Notes under the pieces: generated by a model | What the model was told of the DNA's origin: nothing | Database searches by the model: none | Seen by the model: only the letters and a program-made list of their open reading frames with translations | Shown here: one piece after another, positions 54,734-63,833 of the stretch | Layout: each line of letters begins with the position of its first letter | Numbering within the stretch: position 1 is the stretch's first letter | DNA from: Calothrix membranacea FACHB-236 | GTDB lineage: Bacteria; Cyanobacteriota; Cyanobacteriia; Cyanobacteriales; Nostocaceae | Length of the DNA stretch: 64,000 nucleotides | Assembly: GCF_014696315.1 (NCBI RefSeq) | Contig: NZ_JACJPX010000037.1 | Location: 23,489-87,488, forward strand | Direction of reading: 5' to 3' | Position numbers and translations under genes: made by a program

Positions 54734-57700
54734 ATGAATAACTCAAATATATCTGATTGTCTCGATGAAATAGCTATTATTGGCATGGCAGGTTGTTTTC
54801 CTGGAGCGAAGAATATTGATGAATTCTGGCAAAATCTGCGAGACGGTGTAGAGTCAATTTCTTTTTTTACTAATGAAGAGTTGATCAATTCAGGAGTAGA
54901 AGCTCGTTTATTGAATCAATCTAATTATGTGAAAGCCGGAGCTATATTAGATGATATAGATTTGTTTGATGCGTCATTTTTTAACTTTAACCCTAGAGAA
55001 GCAGAAATCACTGACCCGCAACACCGTTTCCTGCTTGAATGTGCCTGGAATGCTTTAGAAAATGCTGGTTACGACTGTGAAGCCTATTTAGGTCGGATAG
55101 GTGTTTTTGCTGGCGCAAGTATGAGCAGTTATTTTTTGTCAAATCTATATTCAAATCGCCAGCTTATAGAATCAGTGGGCGGTAAGCAAATTGCGATCGC
55201 TAATAGTCAAGATTTTCTACCTACTTTAATTTCTTATAAATTAAACTTGCAGGGGCCAAGTGTCAATGTCCAAACATCCTGCTCTACATCGTTAGTTGCG
55301 GTTCATCTCGCCTGCCAAAGCTTACTCAACGGCGAAAGTGATATAGCTTTAGCTGGTGGGGTTTCCATTGGAGTACCACACAAAACTGGCTATCCTTATC
55401 AAGAAGGGAGTATTTTGTCTCCTGATGGACACTGCCGTGCTTTTGATGCCAAAGCACAAGGAACAGTTAGTGGGAATGGTGTAGGTATTGTAGTTTTAAA
55501 GCGGTTAGAAGATGCGATCGCAGAACGAGATACCATTCATGCTATTGTTAAAGCCTCTGCTATTAATAATGATGGTTCTGCAAAAGTTGGCTACACTGCT
55601 CCCAGTATCGAAGGTCAAGCCAAAGTCATAGCCGAAGCACTTGCTGTCGCAAGAATCTCCCCAGAAAAGATTAGCTATATAGAAGCTCATGGTACGGGAA
55701 CAGTTCTCGGAGACCCAATTGAAATTGCTGCACTCACACAGGCTTTCCGCGTCAAAACTGACAAAAAAGGTTACTGTGCCATTGGCTCGGTGAAAACTAA
55801 TATTGGACATCTAGATACTGCTGCTGGTGTTACAGGCTTAATCAAGACAGTTTTAGCCCTGAAACACAAACAAATACCTCCGAGTCTGCATTACCAACAA
55901 CCTAATCCCAAAATTGACTTTGCTAACAGCCCCTTCTACGTTAATAATAAGCTGTCACAATGGAACTCTGATGCTAATCCTCGCTATGCAGGAGTCAGTT
56001 CTTTTGGTATTGGTGGTACTAATGCCCATCTGATTCTGGAAGAAGCCCCAGTTATTGAGCAGAGAAGTCAGGGAGAGCAGGGGAGAGGATATCAGTTGTT
56101 GGTACTCTCTGCTAAAACAGCATCAGCACTAGAAACTGCCACAACAAACTTAATTGAACACTTGCAGCAAAATTCAGAACTCAACTTGGCTGATGTGGCT
56201 TACACCTTGAGTGTCGGTCGTCGAGCGTTTGAACATCGTCGTGTAGTAGTTTGCCAAAACCTTGATGATGCAGTGCAAGTTTTAGAAGCAAAAGATCCGC
56301 AACGAGTTTTTAGCCACCACACCGAACTGCCTGCGCGACCAGTTGCATTTATGTTTCCTGGACAAGGTACTCAGTATGTGGACATGGCTAAAGAATTGTA
56401 CCAAACTGAGCCAATCTTTCAAGAAAAAGTAGACTATTGTTGTGAATTACTCAAACCTCTATTAGAAATAGATTTACGTAGCGTTTTATACCCACAACTA
56501 GAACAGCAAGAAACAGCTGCTTTGCAGTTACAGCAAACTTATATAACCCAGCCAGCGTTATTTGTAATTGAGTATGCTTTAGCTCAGTTATGGATTTCTT
56601 GGGGTATACAGCCTAGTGCGATGATTGGTCACAGTATTGGTGAGTATGTAGCTGCAACTGTGGCTGGTGTGTTCTCCTTAGAAGAAGCACTCATGTTAGT
56701 AGCGACTCGCGGCCAATTGATACAGCAACTTCCATCAGGGACAATGTTAGCTGCGCCAATTTCAGCACAAAAAATTAGCTCATTGTTAAATGAACAACTT
56801 TCTTTAGCTGCAATTAACAGCCCAAATTTGTGCGTAGTTTCAGGAACAGAAGCAGCGGTTGAGGAATTACAAAATCAGTTGTCTCAACAAGGTGTTGATT
56901 GTCGTCGTCTGCATACATCTCATGCTTTTCATTCCCACATGATGGACTCGATTCTAGAGCCATTTGAGGAATTACTGAGCAAAATCAAACTAAATTCTCC
57001 CAAAATTCCTGTTATTTCTAATGTCACAGGTACTTGGATAACCGCAGCACAAGCAACAGACGCGAAATATTGGGTAAAACATCTCCGCCAAACAGTGCAT
57101 TTTAGTGAAGGAATTGCTAAATTGCTGCAAAAGTCAGAGCAAATTCTCTTAGAAGTAGGGCCAGGAAGGACATTAACTACCTTGGTTAACAAGCAGAAGT
57201 TCGCGCAACAGATAGTTTTGTCCTCACTCAGACATCCCCAGAAGCAACAATCAGATCAAGCTTTCTTACTCAATACACTTTCGCAAATTTGGCTTGAGGG
57301 AATCCAAATAGATTGGTCAAAATTTTATGAGTATGAACAACGTTATCATCTTGCCTTGCCCACATATCCATTTGAAAAGAAAAGATACTGGATTAAACCT
57401 GCAAGCGATCGCAACTCTCACTCATCACCTGAGCCAGAAATTAACGTGCCACAACCAACACTTATAAATAAACCTTCTCCAGTTCATAAAACTTTGTTTA
57501 TATTAAAAGAAATTTTTAGTAATTCTATTGGTGTAAAATCATCAGAAATTAATATTCACCACCCTTTCCTCGAAATGGGTATAGACTCTCTATTATTACT
57601 GCAAATTAATCGCGCTATTCAAGAAAACTTGAGTGTGCAAATTCCTTTTCACATATTCCTTGAAGATTCACTTACAATTGATTCTCTAGCAGCTTATATA

Positions 57701-60334
57701 GCTAAAGAAAAACCTCAAGAAGAAATAACGATAGTTTCACCTCAAGCTCCAACCCCCAGTGTTACACCAGTATCAGTTAAAAATCAGTTTACGCCAGCAC
57801 TTAATCAGCAAGAAGAACAACCAGGAAATAGTAATATTGAGCAGATTCTTTTACAGCATCTTCAGGTAATGTCTAAATTGGTAGACTTATTGCCTCAGAA
57901 AGATTCATCAACTCAAACTTTGTCTTCTGCTGTTAAACAGAGTAGACAAGTTGCTCAAATTTATCATGAACAGAATCCAAATTCAATATCTACTTCAACT
58001 AAATCAGAACCTAATAATCAACTTCTAAATCCTCAATTAACTCCCATATCAGCAACTCAAAAAGAGCCAATAGCGTTGTTGACTCCCCATCAACAAAAAC
58101 ATTTAGATACTTTAATTACACGTTTTGTTAGCAAAACTCAAGAATCCAAGCGGCTTTCCCAAGATTATCGTTCATATCATGCAAATAGCAGAGCAGTTAC
58201 AGGGTTTTTTCCTGATATTAAAGAGATGATTTATCCCATCCACGGACAGCGTGGAGAAGGAGCCAGGATTTGGGATGTTGATGGTAACGAATATGTAGAC
58301 ATCTCTATGGGATTTGGTACGCTTTTATTTGGTCATTCGCCATCTTTTGTGATCGAAGCACTACAGCAACAAATTCAACAGGGCATCTTGCATGGCCCAC
58401 AATCGCGTCTGGCTGGTGAAGTAGCAAAATTAATCTGTGAACTAACAGGTGCAGAACGAGCAGCTTTATGTAACACTGGCTCAGAAGCCATAATGGGAGC
58501 AATACGCCTAGCACGTACTGTAACAGGACGCTCTAAGATAGCTTTATTTGCAGGTTCTTATCATGGCAACTTGGACGAGGTTTTAATCAAGGGAGTGATG
58601 ACTGCTGATGGAAACTTATCTTCTGTTCCCAAAAATTTAGGAATTCCTCAGTACATGGCTGAAAATGCCATTATTCTTAACTATGGCACTCCCGAATCAT
58701 TAGATATTATCCAAGCTCATGCCCACGAGTTAGCAGCAGTTCTCGTTGAACCAATACAAAGCAGTCACCCAGATTTGCAACCTCAAGAGTTTCTATCTCA
58801 GTTAAGGCAACTTACCCAAGAAACAGGAATTGTCTTAATCTTTGATGAAGTAATTACTGGCTTTCGGGTACATCCAGGCGGTATTCAAGGATTGTGGGGC
58901 ATTCAAGCAGATATTACTACCTACGGAAAAGCGGTTGCTGCGGGTATACCCATTGGGGTAATAGCTGGCAAAGCTGCTTTCATGAATGTATTAGACGGTG
59001 GTATGTGGAACTATGGTGATGAGTCTTATCCTCAAGGAAAAACCACCTTCTTTGCAGGCACTTTTTTTAAACATCCTCTGGCAATGGCGGCTGCTGAGGC
59101 CGCATTAAATCACATTAAGATTTATGGGTCTAAACTTCAGGCAGAACTAAATGAAAAAACAGCAAAATTAGCCAAAACCCTGAATAACTTCTTTGAAAAA
59201 CAACAAGTACCAATTCGAGTTGTTAATTTTGGTTCGCTTTTCCGTTTTAGTTTTCCAAATAATTCTGTAGTAGGTAATTTATTCTATTACTATTTGCTAG
59301 AAAAAGGAGTTTATGTTTGGGAAGGGCGTACTCTTTATTTATCTACAGCACATACTGAAGAAGATATAGAATATATCATCCAGTCCGTCAAAGAAAGTGT
59401 AGTAGAAATGCAAGCAGGTGAGTTTATACCATCTGCACCTGTGACCAATTTTTCGTCAATTAAGTGTAGTCAAAAAGAACTGGAAGCACCTCTGGTTATA
59501 ATTCAGCCACATGGATCTAAAAAACCTTTATTTTTTATTCATCCTATCGGAGGCAATGTTTTTTGCTATAAAGAATTAGCACGTTGCTTAGGTTCCGAGC
59601 AACCTTTTTATGGACTGCAAGCACCGAGTCTTTTTGGAGAATGCAAACCATATACTCGTATTGAAGATATGGCTGCTCATTATATTGCAGCAATGCAAAC
59701 TGTACAGCCACAAGGCCCGTATTATTTAGGTGGGTGGTCGCTGGGCAGCTTTGTGGCTTTTGAAATGGCTCAACAACTGCAAAAGCAAGGTCAACAGGTT
59801 CCTGTACTCATATTATTAGATAATGTTGCCCCCAATTCTTACAAGCAACCAATAAATACTCAACCAAATGATGAGTCTAGAATCTTAGCAAGTTTTGCAT
59901 ATGATATTGCCAGTTCGGCAGGCAAAACTATCTCGGTATCGTATGAATATTTTCAACAAATGCAGTATGACAAGCAATTGAATTATGTTTTTGAACAGTT
60001 GCAAATTGCTAATTTAATACCAGCTAATTTTAGCTTTGATAACTTTTGTCTGTTTCTGAATATTTATCAAAGTAACCTCCAAGCAAGTGAGAACTATGTA
60101 GCTCAGATATATCCAAATCGAATGATTCTCTTGCGTGCTTGCGATAGCAATGAAGGTTTTGATTATCCCAACGATCCTAGCTGGGGCTGGAACAAATTAT
60201 CTTCTGAACCAGTGGAAATCTCTACAGTTCCGGGTAATCATTACACAATGCTTGCTAAACCTCACGTCCACGTCTTAGCAGAGTATTTAAATACATACTT
60301 AAATCAGGCAGAGTATGGACTATTTGTTAAGTAA
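54734..60334 (+). CDS. Terminal PKS: KS-AT-ACP-aminotransferase-thioesterase
   Basis: 1866 residues from ATG 54734, 7 bp after AGGAG; the frame is open further upstream but would overlap the previous gene. KS about 10-440 (TSCSTS, EAHGTGT, TNIGHLD). AT about 530-830 (GHSIGEYVAA, HAFHS; malonyl type). ACP near 946 (MGIDSLLLLQ). Aminotransferase of the MycA/glutamate-semialdehyde type about 1120-1560, PLP Lys1399 (TYGKAVAAG). Type I thioesterase about 1590-1866 with GGWSLGS (Ser1669) and GNHYTML for the catalytic His. It extends the last Asp unit by malonate, turns the beta-keto group into an amine and releases the product. The new amine could be the nucleophile for ring closure, or the TE may simply hydrolyse. 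Its KS-AT-ACP-AMT part is the fused version of the 32838/35865 split module. Confidence 0.93.
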   Translation: MNNSNISDCLDEIAIIGMAGCFPGAKNIDEFWQNLRDGVESISFFTNEELINSGVEARLLNQSNYVKAGAILDDIDLFDASFFNFNPREAEITDPQHRFLLECAWNALENAGYDCEAYLGRIGVFAGASMSSYFLSNLYSNRQLIESVGGKQIAIANSQDFLPTLISYKLNLQGPSVNVQTSCSTSLVAVHLACQSLLNGESDIALAGGVSIGVPHKTGYPYQEGSILSPDGHCRAFDAKAQGTVSGNGVGIVVLKRLEDAIAERDTIHAIVKASAINNDGSAKVGYTAPSIEGQAKVIAEALAVARISPEKISYIEAHGTGTVLGDPIEIAALTQAFRVKTDKKGYCAIGSVKTNIGHLDTAAGVTGLIKTVLALKHKQIPPSLHYQQPNPKIDFANSPFYVNNKLSQWNSDANPRYAGVSSFGIGGTNAHLILEEAPVIEQRSQGEQGRGYQLLVLSAKTASALETATTNLIEHLQQNSELNLADVAYTLSVGRRAFEHRRVVVCQNLDDAVQVLEAKDPQRVFSHHTELPARPVAFMFPGQGTQYVDMAKELYQTEPIFQEKVDYCCELLKPLLEIDLRSVLYPQLEQQETAALQLQQTYITQPALFVIEYALAQLWISWGIQPSAMIGHSIGEYVAATVAGVFSLEEALMLVATRGQLIQQLPSGTMLAAPISAQKISSLLNEQLSLAAINSPNLCVVSGTEAAVEELQNQLSQQGVDCRRLHTSHAFHSHMMDSILEPFEELLSKIKLNSPKIPVISNVTGTWITAAQATDAKYWVKHLRQTVHFSEGIAKLLQKSEQILLEVGPGRTLTTLVNKQKFAQQIVLSSLRHPQKQQSDQAFLLNTLSQIWLEGIQIDWSKFYEYEQRYHLALPTYPFEKKRYWIKPASDRNSHSSPEPEINVPQPTLINKPSPVHKTLFILKEIFSNSIGVKSSEINIHHPFLEMGIDSLLLLQINRAIQENLSVQIPFHIFLEDSLTIDSLAAYIAKEKPQEEITIVSPQAPTPSVTPVSVKNQFTPALNQQEEQPGNSNIEQILLQHLQVMSKLVDLLPQKDSSTQTLSSAVKQSRQVAQIYHEQNPNSISTSTKSEPNNQLLNPQLTPISATQKEPIALLTPHQQKHLDTLITRFVSKTQESKRLSQDYRSYHANSRAVTGFFPDIKEMIYPIHGQRGEGARIWDVDGNEYVDISMGFGTLLFGHSPSFVIEALQQQIQQGILHGPQSRLAGEVAKLICELTGAERAALCNTGSEAIMGAIRLARTVTGRSKIALFAGSYHGNLDEVLIKGVMTADGNLSSVPKNLGIPQYMAENAIILNYGTPESLDIIQAHAHELAAVLVEPIQSSHPDLQPQEFLSQLRQLTQETGIVLIFDEVITGFRVHPGGIQGLWGIQADITTYGKAVAAGIPIGVIAGKAAFMNVLDGGMWNYGDESYPQGKTTFFAGTFFKHPLAMAAAEAALNHIKIYGSKLQAELNEKTAKLAKTLNNFFEKQQVPIRVVNFGSLFRFSFPNNSVVGNLFYYYLLEKGVYVWEGRTLYLSTAHTEEDIEYIIQSVKESVVEMQAGEFIPSAPVTNFSSIKCSQKELEAPLVIIQPHGSKKPLFFIHPIGGNVFCYKELARCLGSEQPFYGLQAPSLFGECKPYTRIEDMAAHYIAAMQTVQPQGPYYLGGWSLGSFVAFEMAQQLQKQGQQVPVLILLDNVAPNSYKQPINTQPNDESRILASFAYDIASSAGKTISVSYEYFQQMQYDKQLNYVFEQLQIANLIPANFSFDNFCLFLNIYQSNLQASENYVAQIYPNRMILLRACDSNEGFDYPNDPSWGWNKLSSEPVEISTVPGNHYTMLAKPHVHVLAEYLNTYLNQAEYGLFVK

Positions 60335-60361
60335 CACCACCATAACCAAAATTTAGCTTTG

Positions 60362-61828
60362 ATGAATCCGAGAAAATCTAATATGCAACAACTAGAATTT
60401 CAAACTCATCTCATTTCAGAATCAACAGATGATGATGTAAAAATTGAGTTAAGTCCTTGTCAACAGCAGCATTTAGAGACATTAATTGTTCGTTACATTG
60501 AACGTACTAAAACATCAAAACAATTGGCTCAAAAATATCGTCCTGTTTTTGCCAATAACAGAGGTTCTGTGGGGTTCAATTTATTTTTGAAAGAAATGTT
60601 CTATCCCATTCTCACCAAACGTTCTCTAGGCTCTAGAATGTGGGATGTTGATGGGAACGAATATATAGACCTTACTGGTGGATATGGAATACATTTATGC
60701 GGTTACAATCCACCTTTTATCAAAAAAGCTATTTTTGATCAACTTGAATATGGTATACAAAGTGGCCCACAAGCAACGCTGGCTGGCGAAGTTGCTAAAT
60801 TAATCTCTGAACTGACGGGGATGGAACGGGTAGCTTTTTGTAGTGTAGGTACAGAAGCAATGATGCTCGCACTACGCATAGCACGAGCAGCGACAAATCG
60901 TGATAAGATTGCGCTATTTTCTGGTTCTTATCATGGTATTTTTGATGGAACTTTAGTCAAAGCAGAGGCGACAGATGGCAATCCAAGAGGCATTCCAGAG
61001 TATGCGGGAGTAACACAAAATGTTGCTGAAGATGTTTTGGTTTTAGAGTACGGAAGTCCTCAAGCTTTAGAGATAATTAAAATCCATAAGCAAGAATTGG
61101 CTGCTGTTCTTGTAGAACCTGTACAACAACACCGACTGGGCTTTCAACCTAAAGCATTTATTCACGAACTGCGCCAATTGACTAAAGCTTTAGGAATACC
61201 GTTAATCTTTGATGAAATGAATACTGGCTTTAGAATCCATCCAGGTGGCGCACAAGCATGGTTTGGAGTTGAAGCCGACATAGCTACCTATGGAAAAATT
61301 ATTGGTGGTGGTATGCCTTTAGCAGCAGTAGCCGGTAAAGCTATTTATATGGATAGAATTGATGGCGGTATGTGGAATTATGGGGACACATCGTATCCTC
61401 ATATACCTGCTACTTGGTCTGGAACCAGCTACTGTAGACATTCTCTCTCTTTAGCTGCTGCACATGCTTTATTGCAGCATTTAAAAATGCAAGGAGCAAC
61501 TTTACAAGAACAGTTGAACAAGCTTACATCACAATTTGTAGAAAGGCTTAATGCTTACTTTGAAGTTGAAAAATTACCCATCTATTTATCAAATTTTGGC
61601 TCATTTTTCAATGCTGATGTATCTGAAAATTCTGAGCTTGTAAAACATCCTACTTCCCTGATAGGTTTCAAACTTATATTTCATCACATGATTGATAGAG
61701 GAGTTCTCATGCCAAAAGCTGATGGATTTTTGTCACAAGCTCATACAGAGCAAGATATTGATTTGATTATTCAGGCTGTTAAAGATAGTGTCAGTGAAGT
61801 TCAAAAAGGTGGTTTTTTAGTTAGCTAG
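60362..61828 (+). CDS. Stand-alone PLP aminotransferase (glutamate-1-semialdehyde/MycA type)
   Basis: 488 residues from ATG 60362; Met at 60383 is an alternative start. It lines up along its whole length with the aminotransferase domains at 35865 and 54734, starting with the shared ELSPCQQQHLETLI stretch. It has SYHGIFDG, DEMNTGFR and the PLP Lys312 (TYGKIIGGG). It is more divergent than those two domains are from each other. It has no carrier or PKS part, so it looks like an excised domain acting in trans, either on a carrier-bound beta-keto intermediate or on a free keto acid. The HemL-like sequence does not make it a haem gene here, given the context. It starts 27 bp after the TE gene. Confidence 0.85.
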   Translation: MNPRKSNMQQLEFQTHLISESTDDDVKIELSPCQQQHLETLIVRYIERTKTSKQLAQKYRPVFANNRGSVGFNLFLKEMFYPILTKRSLGSRMWDVDGNEYIDLTGGYGIHLCGYNPPFIKKAIFDQLEYGIQSGPQATLAGEVAKLISELTGMERVAFCSVGTEAMMLALRIARAATNRDKIALFSGSYHGIFDGTLVKAEATDGNPRGIPEYAGVTQNVAEDVLVLEYGSPQALEIIKIHKQELAAVLVEPVQQHRLGFQPKAFIHELRQLTKALGIPLIFDEMNTGFRIHPGGAQAWFGVEADIATYGKIIGGGMPLAAVAGKAIYMDRIDGGMWNYGDTSYPHIPATWSGTSYCRHSLSLAAAHALLQHLKMQGATLQEQLNKLTSQFVERLNAYFEVEKLPIYLSNFGSFFNADVSENSELVKHPTSLIGFKLIFHHMIDRGVLMPKADGFLSQAHTEQDIDLIIQAVKDSVSEVQKGGFLVS

Positions 61829-61862
61829 TTCTAAATTTATTAAGTGTAATATTTAATTTTGC

Positions 61863-61889
61863 AGGAGGTTAATAATGTTTGTTTTTTAA
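61863..61889 (+). promoter_or_regulatory. Strong Shine-Dalgarno followed by a four-codon ORF
   Basis: AGGAGG at 61863-61868 lies six bases before ATG 61875, which opens only M-F-V-F-stop, with a run of six T. The MbtH gene starts 136 bp later. It may be a leader peptide, or the start of a longer MbtH form broken at the T-run. A frame from TTG 61879 does run into MbtH. Confidence 0.3.
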
Positions 61890-62010
61890 TGGCTATAGTA
61901 CAGGCATCAATTTCTTAAAAAAAACAAAATCAGATATGTTTGATTCAACAGAAGAGTCAGATTTACTAAATAAGATTTTGTTCAAAAAACTTATAAAATG
62001 GGAAATCAAA

Positions 62011-62235
62011 ATGAACCAAATAACTTCAGAGGATACTACACTTTATAAAGTAGTAATTAATCATGAGGAACAATATTCTATTTGGCCTGCTGACAAGGAA
62101 AATGCTCTTGGTTGGAGAGATGTAGGTAAAAGTGGACTGAAATCAGAATGTTTAGAATACATTAAAAAAGTTTGGACTGATATGCGTCCTCTGAGTTTAA
62201 AGAAGCAAATGGAAGAAACAGCTAGTAAAAACTAA
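62011..62235 (+). CDS. MbtH-like protein
   Basis: 74 residues from ATG 62011, full family length. It shows the diagnostic NHEEQYSIWP, then LGWRDVGKSG and VWTDMRPLSL, with the three conserved Trp. MbtH-like proteins bind NRPS adenylation domains and are often needed for their folding or activity. Here it probably serves the Ser, Asp and unassigned A domains of this cluster. It is the last gene of the operon. The frame continues upstream to TTG 61879, adding 44 residues (LLNKILFKKLIKWEIK) not typical of the family, so I chose the ATG. GGGAA precedes it. Confidence 0.93.
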   Translation: MNQITSEDTTLYKVVINHEEQYSIWPADKENALGWRDVGKSGLKSECLEYIKKVWTDMRPLSLKKQMEETASKN

Positions 62236-62285
62236 TAATAAAATAAGAAATCAATTGCTATGGGTAGAGAAGTTAGACCTATTCT

Positions 62286-62306
62286 GTCGCTCTCCGGGAG
62301 AGCGAC
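62286..62306. terminator. Perfect hairpin after the MbtH gene, possible terminator
   Basis: GTCGCTCTCCGGGAGAGCGAC forms an 8-bp GC-rich stem with a CCGG loop, 51 bp after the last stop of the cluster. No T-run follows, so it is not a classic intrinsic terminator. It may protect the mRNA end or help stop transcription. Confidence 0.4.
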
Positions 62307-62472
62307 CGCTAGAAGCCGATAAGGAAATCAATACAAGCTATACTATTAGAAAAAAGTTGGTCTTGTATTTGTTATTAAAAAAGAATCCCGCAAACACCTG
62401 CTATACCAAATCTCTAGAATTCGGAAATGGCAAAAGTTTTCGGAGAGTGACAGAAGTTAACCATGCTACTAA

Positions 62473-62601
62473 AACACCGATTCATTAATAAAATAAGAAG
62501 CTGAGAAACCCTATTTTAACGTTTGATACCAGCAAACATTTCTTGTTACAGCACCAAAAAATTGGATGTTTGCTCATGATTCTGAATACTGAATCGGTGT
62601 T
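62473..62601. repeat. Small foldback element with nested inverted repeats
   Basis: Outer arms AACACCGATTCA (62473-62484) and TGAATCGGTGTT (62590-62601) are perfect inverted repeats. Inner arms AGCAAACAT (62531-62539) and ATGTTTGCT (62566-62574) are also perfect. No ORF is visible. It could be a miniature transposable element or a structured RNA region. Confidence 0.45.
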
Positions 62602-62623
62602 CTACGCCCTGAAAGATTAGTTA

Positions 62624-62943
62624 ACCTGAGTTCGGGATAAGGAAAAGCACAGGTAGTAAGCTGAAAATTCGGCATTCAATTTTTTGCCAAGCCCCGTCGC
62701 AACATGAAAAACTTTCCTCATGCTTCTCCATGACAAACTTTTATCCCGTAAACGCAAGAGTCATTGAAACGATTAACGACCAACTCAAGAATATTTCACA
62801 GATTGAACATTCACGACACCGTAGTCCTGTTAATTTTTGCGTTAACGTTCTGTGTGGATTAATCGCTTATTGCCATCAGCCTAAGAAACCCAGTCTTTAG
62901 ATGGAATGGCTTTTACCTCAATCTGCTTAACCCGAACTCAGGT
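62624..62943 (+). mobile_element. IS982-derived miniature element (320 bp)
   Basis: Terminal inverted repeats ACCTGAGTTCGGGATAAG (left) and ACCTGAGTTCGGGTTAAG (right, read inward) differ at one of 18 positions. The flanks carry the direct repeat TAGTTA (62618-62623 and 62944-62949), a probable target duplication. Inside is only the end of an IS982-type transposase, frameshifted. The element looks internally deleted and could move only with a transposase supplied from elsewhere. Confidence 0.7.
62754..62900 (+). pseudogene. IS982-family transposase C-terminal remnant
   Basis: The frame reads [19 protein letters not shown], then SRHRSPVNF and HQPKKPSL before the stop, the characteristic C-terminus of IS982 transposases. 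Just upstream, [11 protein letters not shown] continues the family sequence in another frame, so there is a frameshift near 62752. The catalytic core is missing. It is the only coding content of the miniature element around it. Confidence 0.75.
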
Positions 62944-62949
62944 TAGTTA

Positions 62950-63466
62950 ATCGAGCTTTTCCTGACCACCAAGGGATTGTGTATGGAGTTTGCACAGCCA
63001 TACTCGTCATCGTGTCATTGCCTCAGAATGATTTGAAATGGTTGTGGTGTGAAAATACTTATTGAAATATATTCAATAAGCTCCGAGCATATATTATCAA
63101 ATTGATTGAGATTCATTATCAGTAAATCTAGAGAATTTTTATCAAATTCACTGTGATCTAGGCAGGATAACGCATTTAAAGCTACTCTAGAATGATAAAT
63201 CTGGCTAAATAAAAGTAAAAATTGATATTTGACGAAGATAATCAGGCAAATACCGCTGGTAATTGGGATATATTGAGGTTAATCTTCATTGTAGCTTGCC
63301 CTATTTGGCAGTAAAGGAGTAGCTCAACTCTTTAGCAATAATTATGCTTTAATAATTGAGAGTATTTTTTAGTAATTATTCTACGAGTTAAAAATTATGC
63401 AGATTTTAGGAGGGTGCGATCGCTCTCCCTGGATGTAACAATGCAACCATCAAATATTGTCAAACA
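62950..63466. other. Non-coding, AT-rich stretch
   Basis: About 500 bp without a supportable gene. The only structure seen is the perfect inverted repeat at 63058-63080 and a HIP1 octamer near 63417. It may be decayed sequence between mobile-element remnants. Confidence 0.5.
63058..63080. repeat. Perfect 9-bp inverted repeat
   Basis: CTTATTGAA and TTCAATAAG are separated by ATATA. The stem is AT-rich and no T-run follows, so an operator-like dyad or chance are as likely as a terminator. Confidence 0.35.
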
Positions 63467-63829
63467 CTAGGTTGGGATAGGCTCAGGTGTAGGAAGGATG
63501 CGTGCTAGCAAATGCGATCGCAATGTCCCTGGTATTTTAGCGGGTAAAACATATCCATCTTCACTTTCTTGATAAAGCAAGCTGAATTGCAACAAATCAG
63601 TTGTGCTGTCCTCGGTCAGATCGACAAAATGGTATGTATATTTTTGCCGACAAACAAAGCTCACTACACAAGAGCGTTTTTCCATGCAACTCCACAAACA
63701 CCCCACAGGCTGAATATTGAGAGTGCTGTAAGTGTAATTATTTTTTTGAGCTTCCAGCAACTTCAGGAATAGTTGATTTCCTTCGGCGCGATCATCTGCT
63801 TCGTCGTGATCGAGCCGACATTCCGCAGG
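63467..63829 (-). pseudogene. Unrecognised reading frame, probably truncated at its 5' end
   Basis: The minus-strand frame is open for 121 codons from the in-frame stop at 63830-63832 to the stop at 63467. It has no ATG near its beginning; TTG 63758-63760 would give 97 residues. The text looks protein-like (LDHDEADDRAEGNQLFLKLL, then Cys-containing GCLWSCMEKRSCVVSFVC, then a hydrophilic end), and I do not recognise the family. It begins exactly where a transposase remnant ends, so its true start may have been lost at that junction. Confidence 0.4.
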
Positions 63830-63833
63830 TTAG

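Noticed and set aside
60362..61828. Haem-biosynthesis glutamate-1-semialdehyde aminomutase (HemL)
   Set aside because: The fold is the same, but it aligns along its whole length with the PKS-linked aminotransferase domains of this cluster and lies in the operon.
62255..62488. 77-residue ORF after MbtH
   Set aside because: No good start or ribosome site, unnatural composition, and it spans the hairpin at 62286; chance frame.
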